Assembly (NCBI GenBank): GCA_964466625.1
Contig: CAYXQF010000004.1
Span: 1 to 50,895 of the forward strand
Source: QALR01 sp964466625
Lineage (GTDB): Bacteria; Bacillota; Clostridia; Oscillospirales; CAG-272
Direction: 5' to 3'
Length of the DNA: 50,895 nucleotides
Part shown: positions 42,968-50,895 of the stretch, piece after piece
How the letters are laid out: every line of letters begins with the position of its first letter
How positions within the stretch are numbered: the stretch's first letter is position 1
Program-made: the position numbers and the translations under genes
The notes under the pieces: generated by a model
What the model was told of the DNA's origin: nothing
Seen by the model: the letters and a program-made list of their open reading frames with translations, nothing else
Databases searched by the model: none

Positions 42968-43699
42968 ATGAATTTTGAAGAATTAAAAACGATCGTACGA
43001 GAGGCACAGAAGATCGTGTTTTTTGGCGGCGCAGGTGTTTCCACGGATAGCGGAATCCCTGATTTTCGAGGAACTGATGGGCTTTACACCGAGGATAACG
43101 AGGAATATGAGGAAAGCCCCGAAATCATGCTGAGCGGCGGATATTTGCGCAAAAAACCGAAAGAATTTTACCGATATTATAAAAAGAATATGCTTTATCC
43201 GAACGCAAAGCCAAACGGTGCGCATCGTGCTTTGGCAAAGCTGGAGGACGAAGGAAAGCTGACGGCAGTCATTACGCAGAATATTGACGGTTTACACCAA
43301 GCGGCAGGCAGTCAAAATGTGATCGAGCTTCATGGCTCGGTGCTTCGTAATTATTGCACCGTTTGCGGCAGAGAACATTCACTTTCTTTTATTCAGAATG
43401 CACCTGATGTGCCGCTTTGCGAGGTTTGCGGTGCTGTTGTTCGCCCGGATGTCGTGCTTTACGGCGAAGGTTTGGACGGCGAGGCTTTCCGTCTGGCGGA
43501 GGAAGCGATCATGGAGGCGGACGTGATGATTGTCGGAGGAACTTCGCTCACCGTTTATCCTGCGGCATCGCTTGTGGGTTATTTCCGCGGTAAGCATATG
43601 ATCATCATCAATAAATCTCCCACGCCATATGACCGTTTTGCGGACTATGTGATCCGCGATTCCATCGCTGATGTGCTGGAAAAGATCGTGACAGATTAA
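42968..43699 (+). CDS. NAD-dependent protein deacylase (sirtuin)
   Basis: A 243-residue SIR2-family enzyme that removes acetyl or related groups from lysines using NAD. Motifs are FFGGAGVSTDSGIPDFRG, TQNIDGLHQAAG, LHGSV with the catalytic histidine, the zinc site CTVCG/CEVCG, RPDVVLYGEGL and VGGTSLTVYPAASL. The size suits small bacterial CobB/SrtN enzymes. Start 42968 is chosen with GGGGTGAG upstream; the longer frame to 42932 runs inside the esterase gene. It is third in the operon, and a direct partner cannot be read from sequence. Confidence 0.95.
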   Translation: MNFEELKTIVREAQKIVFFGGAGVSTDSGIPDFRGTDGLYTEDNEEYEESPEIMLSGGYLRKKPKEFYRYYKKNMLYPNAKPNGAHRALAKLEDEGKLTAVITQNIDGLHQAAGSQNVIELHGSVLRNYCTVCGREHSLSFIQNAPDVPLCEVCGAVVRPDVVLYGEGLDGEAFRLAEEAIMEADVMIVGGTSLTVYPAASLVGYFRGKHMIIINKSPTPYDRFADYVIRDSIADVLEKIVTD

Positions 43700-43701
43700 C
43701 G

Positions 43702-43740
43702 AAAAAACAGCCGATGAACAAAGTTCATCGGCTGTTTTTT
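43702..43740. terminator. Terminator after the sirtuin gene
   Basis: A perfect 18-bp stem (43702-43719 with 43723-43740), loop AAA, with A/T-runs on both sides. It also lies between convergent genes. Confidence 0.9.
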
Positions 43741-43767
43741 TTGGACGTTCGTCCGTTTCAGGAGGAG

Positions 43768-46089
43768 TTATTTGGTTGATGTGTAGGTGTCGGTAAGCCA
43801 CAAATTGAAGTGGAGCATTTCCTCATCGTTTGCGTATTCCGCAGGAATGAGAGGCGCATAGTCACGAATGACTTCTTTGTAAGCGATGGTGGCATCGCCG
43901 CTTATGATGGCGGTGCATTCGCTGTGAATCTTAATAGAGAAAGTCTGACCTTTCGCAATCTTATAAGAATTGTAGTTTTCATCGTCCATGAGGGTGAGCA
44001 CTGTTGCGGACTTGGCAGTAATGTCGAGATATACCAAGGAATCCGAAGTGTTTTTCTTCACGGTCAATGTGTCGTCTTCAAAAACGGAGAGGTTGGTGAG
44101 CGCGATCGTTTGCGCTTCGCCTTCGCCTGCATAGTGATCTTCGGTATAGGTCATCTTAGGCGCGTATTTTTTGAGTGCGCGATAAGCGTTGAGGTCGTAA
44201 ATACGGTATTCATGGTCACCGTTTTCATCGAGAACGTAGACAAGTGCATCGTCATAGGGAAGTTTAACGATGTTTTGTTTGCCTTGGAGGTTCACGCTTG
44301 CGTTCGGCTTGATCAGGCTAACGCAGAGGAAGATGGCGAGCGAAATCGCGAGGATATGCAAAGCGCCTTCTGCGGAGGAAACGGTACCTGCTTTTTTGAT
44401 TCTTACGGTGATATATTTGCAAACGGGTGTCATCGCGATGCCGATGTCAAAGATCGCAAGCGCGAATACAACGCCGTAAACGTATGCCATGGTAAGTCCC
44501 AAAGCGGAGGTTGCCAAAACGATTACGGGAATGACGATGGGGAAATAGAGTGCGGTAGCGAGAAGTTCACCGTGATAATTTGCAAAGTCAACCTTTTTCA
44601 GGCAAGTGATAAGAAGTTCGTTTACCGTCAGCAAAATGCCGCTGAAGATGAAGAGATAGCTTGCGTCGGGCAACGCAAAAGAAACGACGATGCCGAGGAA
44701 AAGGTGGATATAAGCAAAAGCTCTGGTCATATCGCGGCGTTCGATCTTGAGGATCTTGCAAGCGATATACGTAGTCAGAATGGTCATGGCAAGTGCCAAA
44801 ATACCGATGCCGATGACGATCGCGGTGTTGGAATAGGTGATCGTACCGATCATGTGAACGTCAATCACGCCAAAGAGCGCGGCGATCGCCTGGAAGAGAT
44901 AATAGCAGAAATAAGAAGCACCTGCGGTGAGGATAAGACCGGCGATGACCGCGAGGATCGCTTTCGTGGTTTTTTTCAGGTTTTTCTCTTTGCGATAGAA
45001 TCTGGAAAGCAAAACGTTTGCAACGAGGAGCAAGATGCCAAGAATCGCAAGAATGACGACGGTTGTATGATTATAAACAACGGTCGTGATGTTCAGGAAG
45101 GAGAAAAAGATCGCGGATTCTTTTGCCTGATAAAGCTGTGTAAGGTCGTAGTTTGCCAGCTTTTCAATGAGCCCGTCTACGATCTGCGCCTGCTGGGAAA
45201 GATAGCTCAGGCCGACGTTTTCGGGGTTATCGTTTTGCGTGTGATAGTTTTCACCGCCGGTGATGTTTGCCATATTGATGCCTTGATAAACGTTTTTGAA
45301 GTTTGTAAAGTCCGTGGAGTTTGGCATCATGTCATAGACCATTGTAGCGATGGAGCAAGTGAAAAGACTCTTATTCACTTCGGAGAAAAGCTTGATGGTA
45401 TTATAGTTGTTCTTTGCGGTTTCAAACATGATGAGCGTACCGCTTGTGCCGCGGGATTCAAGGTTGGTGCCGAACCTGATGCGGTTTACAACGTTGTCAA
45501 AGCCCGTGAATTCACCCATGAAGGCTTCGGAGCCGTAAAGGCTGTATTCTTCACCGTTGACAAAGCAGAAGACGAGATCGTTTTTGAGCGTATAGCCGTT
45601 TTCGATCTTATCCATATAATAGCGGATTGCTTCCAGCATAGTTGCGCAGGCAACGCTGTCGTCCGAAGCACCCTGACCCATGGGGACGGAGTCAAAGTGT
45701 CCCATGAACATGATCGCTTGGCCTGTTTTATCGGCAGCATTTGCAGGGATATGCACGATGACGTTTTTGAGCTGCCAATCCTGATAGCGATTGTCATTCG
45801 TGCCTATGTATTCTTGAATGAGATAAGCGGGTTTTTCCGTGGTGTTTTCATTGACCGCGCCAAAGCTTGCTACCTGGGACGCGATGTATTCAACAGCTTT
45901 CTCGTTTGCCTCTTTGTCCGCAATGGAGCGAGGTCCGTTTTCGGAAAGTTTTTCGATGTGCGTGATCATGCGTTCCTGGTCAAAATTCGTTTGCTGACGG
46001 ACTTCGATCGTGTCGATGACGGATACGATGAAGAAAAAGCAAAGAAGAACGCTGAGCAGGGCGGCTACGATTTTTTGCGATTTTTTCAT
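43768..46089 (-). CDS. Membrane-anchored M28 family aminopeptidase
   Basis: A 773-residue protein. It starts with a signal-anchor (IVAALLSVLLCFFFIVSV), followed by an M28 zinc peptidase domain (about 35-310): MFMGHFDSVPMGQGASDDSV, FVNGEEYSLYGSEAFMG and the final ligand ENYHTQNDN. Then come eight or nine membrane segments (about 335-620) and a C-terminal beta-rich extracellular domain (about 640-773). This layout resembles eukaryotic-type Fxna/vacuolar M28 peptidases and a clostridial branch. The peptidase should face outside. AAAGGAGA precedes the start; a perfect promoter stands upstream. Confidence 0.88.
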   Translation of the reverse strand: MKKSQKIVAALLSVLLCFFFIVSVIDTIEVRQQTNFDQERMITHIEKLSENGPRSIADKEANEKAVEYIASQVASFGAVNENTTEKPAYLIQEYIGTNDNRYQDWQLKNVIVHIPANAADKTGQAIMFMGHFDSVPMGQGASDDSVACATMLEAIRYYMDKIENGYTLKNDLVFCFVNGEEYSLYGSEAFMGEFTGFDNVVNRIRFGTNLESRGTSGTLIMFETAKNNYNTIKLFSEVNKSLFTCSIATMVYDMMPNSTDFTNFKNVYQGINMANITGGENYHTQNDNPENVGLSYLSQQAQIVDGLIEKLANYDLTQLYQAKESAIFFSFLNITTVVYNHTTVVILAILGILLLVANVLLSRFYRKEKNLKKTTKAILAVIAGLILTAGASYFCYYLFQAIAALFGVIDVHMIGTITYSNTAIVIGIGILALAMTILTTYIACKILKIERRDMTRAFAYIHLFLGIVVSFALPDASYLFIFSGILLTVNELLITCLKKVDFANYHGELLATALYFPIVIPVIVLATSALGLTMAYVYGVVFALAIFDIGIAMTPVCKYITVRIKKAGTVSSAEGALHILAISLAIFLCVSLIKPNASVNLQGKQNIVKLPYDDALVYVLDENGDHEYRIYDLNAYRALKKYAPKMTYTEDHYAGEGEAQTIALTNLSVFEDDTLTVKKNTSDSLVYLDITAKSATVLTLMDDENYNSYKIAKGQTFSIKIHSECTAIISGDATIAYKEVIRDYAPLIPAEYANDEEMLHFNLWLTDTYTSTK

Positions 46090-46153
46090 AAAAAATCTCC
46101 TTTTGTCATGTTTTCAGTCAATTTGCAGAGTTTGTTGTGTTAATAACAAAATA

Positions 46154-46182
46154 ATTATACCACATTCTTGTTGTAATGTCAA
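46154..46182 (-). promoter_or_regulatory. Promoter of the M28 peptidase gene
   Basis: On the minus strand TTGACA (46177-46182) and TATAAT (46154-46159) with a 17-nt spacer. Confidence 0.88.
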
Positions 46183-46222
46183 CAAGTTCCGGGGAGATAG
46201 CGGAAAAATACGGAAAAAAGAA

Positions 46223-46252
46223 TTGACAAGGATCCTCTATTTATGGTATTCT
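46223..46252 (+). promoter_or_regulatory. Promoter of the alpha-galactosidase gene
   Basis: TTGACA (46223-46228) and TATTCT (46247-46252), spacer 18 nt. Confidence 0.7.
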
Positions 46253-46284
46253 GTGAGTAACGTGGAGAAAGGAAGGGCTTGGTT

Positions 46285-48288
46285 ATGAATCGAAATTACG
46301 CCAATAAAAAAGCGGATAATTTTTACCTTAATATGCTGGCAAATACGGAAAATATACCGTTTTCTTTCGTTTACGGGGGCGAACGCTACACAGGTTTTTC
46401 AAAAGCGAAATTTTCGCTGAAGGAAAAGCGTATCGTGCGCGAGGGAGAAAAAGAAACGGCAACACTTGTTTTTGCATTGAAAGAACTTGCTGTAACGGCA
46501 GTGCTTACGCATTATTTTTCGCATGGCGCGACGGAGCTTACGGTTTGGTTTGAAAACGTGACGGCAGAAAATAGCTTGCTTTTGGAAGATCTTCGTTTTG
46601 AGATGCGTTTTTCGGGAGAAAAACCTATCTTACGTGGTATTTTGGGTGATCACCAAAATCAATATAAGCCGTATGTGCGCGATCTTGCGAAGGAAAACGT
46701 GAATTTTGTTTCCACAAGCGGCAGACCGACACACGGCAATTTCCCGTATTTTAATTTGGAACACGGTGATGGCGGTGCGATGCTTGCCATCGGCTGGGCA
46801 GGGACGTGGTCTGCGGATTTTGCCGCGAGCGGCGATGAAACGGTGTATACGGCAAAATGTATCAACGGCATCAGAACGTATCTGAAGCCTGCGGAAAAGA
46901 TTCGTACGGCGCTTTTTGTGGTGGCGCAATATGTGGTGAGAGATGAATTTTATGCTACGAACTATTGGCGCGATTGGTTTATCCGCTACAATTTGCCGAA
47001 AGCGGACGCTTCGGGTGCTGCGCTGAAGCCTTTTTCCACCTGCAATCTCGCCAGTGACACGGGACTTCCCAATTCCGACGGCAGTATTTCCGAGCGCCAT
47101 TTCACATGGCGAAGAAGCATGGAAAAAATGCTCACGGAGGATTGCAAAGTAGATTTTCGCTGGTTTGACGCCGGCTGGTATGTGGCTCCCGATCTTTCTT
47201 CTCCGGAATCGAACTGGTGGGGAACTGTCGGTACTTGGGCGTTGGATCCCCAAAAATGGCCGGGGGATACTTTCCTTGAATCCACGGATTTTGCGCGTGC
47301 AAACGGTATGAAAACACTCATGTGGTTTGAACCGGAACGCATCACCGATCCTGAAAATATGGTGAAAAATTTTGATTACAAAATGGATTGGGCGATCCGC
47401 CGTGAGGGGGCGCGTGTGATCACGAATAACATCGGTGATCCTGATTGTCTGGCATATACAACGGCGCGTATTTGCAAAACACTTCGTGATAATAAAGTTG
47501 AAATGTACCGTGAGGATAATAACTCCAATCCTGCGCCTCTCTGGGAATACCTTGACGGCATGGAGGGGGAAGACAGACGCGGCATCACGGAAAGCAAATT
47601 CATCATCGGTCACTATAAAATGTGGGACGATTTTATTGCTTGCACGACAAGCTATGGCGGTTGTGCTTTTGTGGATAGTTGTGCCAGCGGCGGCGGACGA
47701 AACGATCTGGAATCTTTGCGTCGCGGTGTGCCGATCCTTCGTTCCGATTCGGACAGAACGAGCATCGCTCTCCGTCTTTCGATGACTTCTTCCTTTAATA
47801 AATGGATCCCGTTTTGCGGTGCGAATACCAAAGAAAAGAAAGAACAGCTCGCGCCCGACGGCGTCAGCGACGTTTATACTTGGCGCGCTTCGTATCTCCC
47901 GATCTTAAACGTGGATTCTCGCTTTATTTTTGATGAAACACAGAATTTCGATATCCTGCGCTTTGGTTTGCGCGAATGGAAGAAGGTCAATCCGTATCTT
48001 CTGAAGGAATTTTACGCATTGACACCGTGGCACAGCGAGCAGGAAAACGATGGCTTTACGGCATATGCTTTCTTTGATCCCGAAACGGAAAAGGGTGTGC
48101 TTCTTGCTTTTTGCGGTGAACGTTGCGAAAAGAATGTTTTGTCGCTCAAATTGCCGTTTGCTGATACTTGTCTTTTGACCGATGAGGATACGGAAGCACA
48201 GATAAATATCACAGATGGAAACGTTTCGCTGACGTTCAATGGCCCGAGAGCGGCAAAGCTCCTTTGGATCAATGGTGACGCAGAATAA
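46285..48288 (+). CDS. Alpha-galactosidase, GH36/melibiase type
   Basis: A 667-residue glycosidase. The N-terminal supersandwich is followed by a TIM barrel with DFRWFDAGWYVAPDL, MKTLMWFEPERITDP, the nucleophile region EMYREDNNSNPAPLWEYLDG and SCASGGGRNDLESLRRGVPI with the acid/base RSDSD. The C-terminal sandwich ends GPRAAKLLWING. GH36 enzymes release terminal alpha-galactose from raffinose-type sugars and galactomannan. YREDNN in place of the usual KWDMN at the nucleophile site is a notable variation, though the aspartate is kept. No signal peptide. GGAAGGG precedes ATG 46285. It is followed by the UroD-family gene after 24 nt. Confidence 0.88.
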   Translation: MNRNYANKKADNFYLNMLANTENIPFSFVYGGERYTGFSKAKFSLKEKRIVREGEKETATLVFALKELAVTAVLTHYFSHGATELTVWFENVTAENSLLLEDLRFEMRFSGEKPILRGILGDHQNQYKPYVRDLAKENVNFVSTSGRPTHGNFPYFNLEHGDGGAMLAIGWAGTWSADFAASGDETVYTAKCINGIRTYLKPAEKIRTALFVVAQYVVRDEFYATNYWRDWFIRYNLPKADASGAALKPFSTCNLASDTGLPNSDGSISERHFTWRRSMEKMLTEDCKVDFRWFDAGWYVAPDLSSPESNWWGTVGTWALDPQKWPGDTFLESTDFARANGMKTLMWFEPERITDPENMVKNFDYKMDWAIRREGARVITNNIGDPDCLAYTTARICKTLRDNKVEMYREDNNSNPAPLWEYLDGMEGEDRRGITESKFIIGHYKMWDDFIACTTSYGGCAFVDSCASGGGRNDLESLRRGVPILRSDSDRTSIALRLSMTSSFNKWIPFCGANTKEKKEQLAPDGVSDVYTWRASYLPILNVDSRFIFDETQNFDILRFGLREWKKVNPYLLKEFYALTPWHSEQENDGFTAYAFFDPETEKGVLLAFCGERCEKNVLSLKLPFADTCLLTDEDTEAQINITDGNVSLTFNGPRAAKLLWINGDAE

Positions 48289-48312
48289 ATTGACATCACG
48301 AGAGGAGAATTT

Positions 48313-49422
48313 ATGATGGAAAAACTTTGCGGAAGAGAAAGACTCCTGCTGGCGATCTCCAATCAAAAGCCTGACCGCATGCCTTGTCAGGTGCACAGTT
48401 GGATGGATTATTATCTGAAAACGTATCTTGGCGGTGTTGACCAATTTGCGGCATATGACCGCTTCGGTATGGATCCTGTGATCTATAGCGCACCTATTTA
48501 TCAATATAAAGAGAGCGATCTTGCAAAATGGGAAAGCAAGACCAGATTCCTCGCACCGCGCGCGGACGGTTGCCGTCCTTGGGAATGTGAAATTGTCACG
48601 CCTGAGGGAATCCTTCGCGAAAAAGGTGCTGAGAATCCTTATACGTCTTGGATAACGGAGCCGATCATCAAAACGCCCGATGATTTTGAAATCTGGAAAA
48701 AATATTATCCGCGCCCTATTGCAGTGGATTGGAGTCCCGTTATCGAATGTAAAAAACGCATTGGTGACCGAGGTATCGTTCGAGGAAGCTATTATGACTT
48801 CGGACAGGGAAGTCCGTGGCAATCCTTTGTGAATATGTATGGCACGGAAAACGCTATCATGGATACTTATGACGCGCCCGATTGGATTCATTACGTTTTG
48901 GAGGAGCTCCTTTCGCGTAAGTTGGCGGTCATCGAACTTGGCGGTAAGCAGGAATTTGACCTTGTGGAATGTGGCGGCGGCGCCGGTTCGAGCACCGTGA
49001 TCAGCCCTGCCTTGCACAGAGAATTTTGTCTTCCTTATGACCAAAAACAGATCGCCGCACTTCATGATAAGGGAACAAAGGTCGTTTATCATCTTTGCGG
49101 CGGCTTGATGCCTTTGCTGGAAACGGTCACGGAAAACGGTGCTGATGCGCTGGAAACCATGACACCGCGTGAAATGGGCGGCGATTGCGATCTTGCGGAA
49201 GCGAGCCGCCGTGTTGGCGACAGTCTTGCGTTTATCGGTGGCTTTGATCAGAACAAAGGCTTTGAAAAGGGCGATCCCAAAACCGTGAGAGAGATGGTGT
49301 TCGCACTTTTTGAAGCGAAAAAGAATGGCGGTTATATCTGCTCGCCGTCCGATCACTTCTTCTTTGGCGATCCTGAAAATCTGCAAGCTTTTGTTGATGC
49401 GGCAAAGGAATGCGTATATTAA
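48313..49422 (+). CDS. Uroporphyrinogen decarboxylase family protein
   Basis: A 369-residue protein of the UroD/MtaA fold. The start is MMEKLCGRERLLLAISNQKP with DRMPCQVHSW; later GAGSSTVISPALHREFCLPY, VVYHLCGGLMPLLE, GADALETMTPREMGGDC and FIGGFDQNKGFEKG fit the cobalamin-linked methyltransferase-like branch rather than heme-pathway HemE. The His/Cys in YHLCGG is the expected zinc site. Members often sit in sugar loci with unknown reactions. GAGAGGAG precedes ATG 48313, and it is cotranscribed with the alpha-galactosidase. Function unresolved. Confidence 0.85.
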   Translation: MMEKLCGRERLLLAISNQKPDRMPCQVHSWMDYYLKTYLGGVDQFAAYDRFGMDPVIYSAPIYQYKESDLAKWESKTRFLAPRADGCRPWECEIVTPEGILREKGAENPYTSWITEPIIKTPDDFEIWKKYYPRPIAVDWSPVIECKKRIGDRGIVRGSYYDFGQGSPWQSFVNMYGTENAIMDTYDAPDWIHYVLEELLSRKLAVIELGGKQEFDLVECGGGAGSSTVISPALHREFCLPYDQKQIAALHDKGTKVVYHLCGGLMPLLETVTENGADALETMTPREMGGDCDLAEASRRVGDSLAFIGGFDQNKGFEKGDPKTVREMVFALFEAKKNGGYICSPSDHFFFGDPENLQAFVDAAKECVY

Positions 49423-49428
49423 ATAGAA

Positions 49429-49475
49429 TGTAAAAATGCCGTTTCAGCACTTATTGCAGAAGCGGTATTTTTACA
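49429..49475 (+). terminator. Terminator after the UroD-family gene
   Basis: TGTAAAAATGCCG pairs with CGGTATTTTTACA (one G-U), followed on the inside by TTTC/GAAG. Confidence 0.72.
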
Positions 49476-49540
49476 TAGCAGGAATGATGAGAAAAGGAAT
49501 AACATTTCAAAAAAATGTAATTAAATAACATTTTTTGGGA

Positions 49541-49577
49541 TTGACATTTTTGATGATCTATGATATGATAGTATCAT
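49541..49577 (+). promoter_or_regulatory. Promoter of ald with a palindromic operator at the -10
   Basis: TTGACA (49541-49546) and TATGAT (49564-49569), spacer 17 nt. ATGATAGTATCAT (49565-49577) is a 13-bp palindrome that covers the -10, and a second AATATT pair flanks 49580-49605, so a repressor or activator could act here. Confidence 0.7.
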
Positions 49578-49663
49578 TAAATATTAGTATAATGGATAAT
49601 ATTTAAAAATTACATATATTGTGGTATTCCGAAAATGAAGAACACCGCAGATTGGAGCACACT

Positions 49664-50776
49664 ATGAAAATTGGAACAACCAAGGAATTGAAAAATCACG
49701 AATATCGCGTGGGATTGACACCGGATAACGTGCTTGCTTATACCGCCAAGGGTCACACTGTGTATGTGGAAACGGGCGCAGGTGCAGGCGCAGGCTTTTC
49801 CGATGAAGAATATAAAAATGCAGGTGCGATCATTTTGCAGACACCCGCTGAAGTTTTTGCGGCGGCAGATATGATCGTAAAAGTAAAAGAGCTTGAAAAA
49901 TGTGAATATGACTACATGAGAGAAGGTCAGATCCTTTATACTTATCTTCACCTTGCGGCAAACCATAAATTTGCAGACGCTTTGCTTGAAAAGGGCGTGA
50001 CAGCGATTGCTTATGAAACCATCACCGACAACGCAGGTAACCTTCCTTGTCTTCGCCCGATGAGCCAGATCGCAGGTAGACTTTCCGTTCAGGAAGGCGC
50101 AAAATATCTGGAAAAAGGCTTTGGTGGACGCGGTATCCTTCTTGGCGGTGTTCCCGGCGTGGAACGCGGTAAGATTGTGATCGTCGGCGGCGGTGTTGCG
50201 GGTACTTATGCGGCAAAAGCGGCTGTCGGTATCGACGCACAGGTAACGCTTCTCGACGTGAACGCAAACAGACTTGCTTATCTTGAAGATATTTTCGGCG
50301 CTTCTGTTACCACACTTTACAGCACCGAAGCAAACATTCGCAAAGCTTTGAAAGAAGCTGACCTTGTGATAGGATCCGTTTTGATCCCCGGCGGTTCCGC
50401 ACCGAAGCTTATTCGCAAAGAGCATCTTTCTTTGATGAAAAAGGGCGCGGTTATCGTTGATATTGCGATCGACCAGGGCGGTTGCGCAGAAACCTCTCGC
50501 GTTACCACACACGATCACCCGATCTATATTGAAGACGGTATCGTTCATTATTGCGTTGGCAATATGCCCGGCGCGGTTCCGTATACTTCCACCGTTGCGC
50601 TCACAAACTCCACACTTCGTTATGGTTTGATGATCGCGGATAATGGCGTTGCGGAAGCTGTGAAGATGGACGCAGGCCTTGCAAACGGTGTTAACATTTG
50701 CGGCGGTAAATGCACAAATCTCAACGTGGCAGAAAGCCTTGGTTATGATTATACGGAGCTTTCCGCAGCTCTTTGA
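49664..50776 (+). CDS. ald: Alanine dehydrogenase
   Basis: A 370-residue enzyme that interconverts L-alanine and pyruvate plus ammonia with NAD. It begins MKIGTTKELKNHEYRVGLTP and has TYLHLAANHKFADALL with the catalytic histidine, the NAD-binding KIVIVGGGVAGTYAAKAAVG, VDIAIDQGGCAETS with the active aspartate and YCVGNMPGAVPYTSTVALTN. Length and motifs match bacterial Ald. Start 49664 has GGAG about 8 nt upstream; the longer frame from 49619 lacks a site. Monocistronic with its own regulated-looking promoter. Identification is firm. Confidence 0.96.
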   Translation: MKIGTTKELKNHEYRVGLTPDNVLAYTAKGHTVYVETGAGAGAGFSDEEYKNAGAIILQTPAEVFAAADMIVKVKELEKCEYDYMREGQILYTYLHLAANHKFADALLEKGVTAIAYETITDNAGNLPCLRPMSQIAGRLSVQEGAKYLEKGFGGRGILLGGVPGVERGKIVIVGGGVAGTYAAKAAVGIDAQVTLLDVNANRLAYLEDIFGASVTTLYSTEANIRKALKEADLVIGSVLIPGGSAPKLIRKEHLSLMKKGAVIVDIAIDQGGCAETSRVTTHDHPIYIEDGIVHYCVGNMPGAVPYTSTVALTNSTLRYGLMIADNGVAEAVKMDAGLANGVNICGGKCTNLNVAESLGYDYTELSAAL

Positions 50777-50895
50777 TCTGAATAAAAAATGGCTCCCTCG
50801 AATGCCGTGGCTTCTTAAGGACAGTTTCTGAGAATTAAGAAATTACGAGCATTGCGAAGGCGAAGAAAAATACGAGAACATTTCGGTGTTTCTCG
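50777..50895 (+). other. Window end, no gene seen
   Basis: About 119 nt after ald. An inverted repeat CGAGAACA/TGTTTCTCG at 50872-50895 may be a terminator cut by the window edge. The segment TGGCTCCCTCGAATGCC recalls the GGCTCCCTC segment at 23162. Confidence 0.4.

Noticed and set aside
43810..46143. 777-codon plus-strand frame opposite the M28 peptidase
   Set aside because: The minus strand has the zinc motifs, signal anchor, ribosome site and promoter; the plus-strand translation has none.

Overview
The window looks like a chromosomal piece of an uncultured or little-studied member of the Clostridia (Bacillota), probably gut-associated. The evidence is a T-box leader, a THF riboswitch in front of an ECF folate transporter gene, strong AGGAGG ribosome binding sites, many TTGACA-17-TATAAT promoters, a PolA with a degenerate proofreading domain, a relic of a CotJC/manganese-catalase gene, and a carbohydrate-rich gene set. 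I could not compare it with a database, so the lineage is inference. Layout: 0-2.5 kb holds the end of the ribosomal-protein operon (rpoA, rplQ), a small XRE regulator behind a leader with a candidate 19-codon peptide, a PHP phosphoesterase and a tRNA-Thr(GGU). 2.6-9.7 kb is mostly housekeeping: polA, a lipoprotein, then a tight run of AraC regulator, HAD phosphatase, membrane protein and pyruvate kinase. 9.9-14.5 kb carries a giant 2-hydroxyacyl-CoA dehydratase activator-like protein and a Cys-rich DUF3795 protein. 14.5-18.7 kb has a 1-phosphofructokinase-type kinase and a T-box-controlled ABC transporter of the TrpXYZ type. The T-box specifier reads UAC, so tyrosine is the predicted signal. 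18.7-25.1 kb has an M20 amidohydrolase, a THF-riboswitch-controlled gene in which the FolT folate transporter component is fused to folylpolyglutamate synthase (FolC), a Sel1-repeat/Nudix fusion and an FtsH protease. 25.4-50.8 kb is an accessory carbohydrate and hydrolase region. It contains a Gfo/Idh/MocA dehydrogenase, a DegT aminotransferase broken by an in-frame TAG, two AraC regulators in the window overall, a PHP protein, an M32 carboxypeptidase, a DUF3737 beta-helix protein, and two tandem esterases (one cytoplasmic, one a lipoprotein on a Thr/Glu stalk). It continues with a CotJC fragment, a PCP_red protein, divergent DUF4838 and glycoside hydrolase genes, a serine recombinase coupled to a 40-aa ORF, a repeat-domain protein overlapping an esterase with a related N-terminal domain, a sirtuin, a membrane M28 peptidase, a GH36 alpha-galactosidase, a UroD-family protein and alanine dehydrogenase. 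How the genes work together: the best-supported unit is folate salvage. A folate-sensing RNA controls one polypeptide predicted both to bind and import folate and to trap it by polyglutamylation. The second is predicted tyrosine-starvation control of an aromatic amino acid ABC importer. The accessory half suggests plant- or host-glycan use, with de-esterification, alpha-galactoside cleavage and other glycosidases. No gene recognised here ends in TAG, which makes the single in-frame TAG in the DegT gene worth checking. I found no CRISPR array, rRNA, complete prophage or recognisable defence operon.
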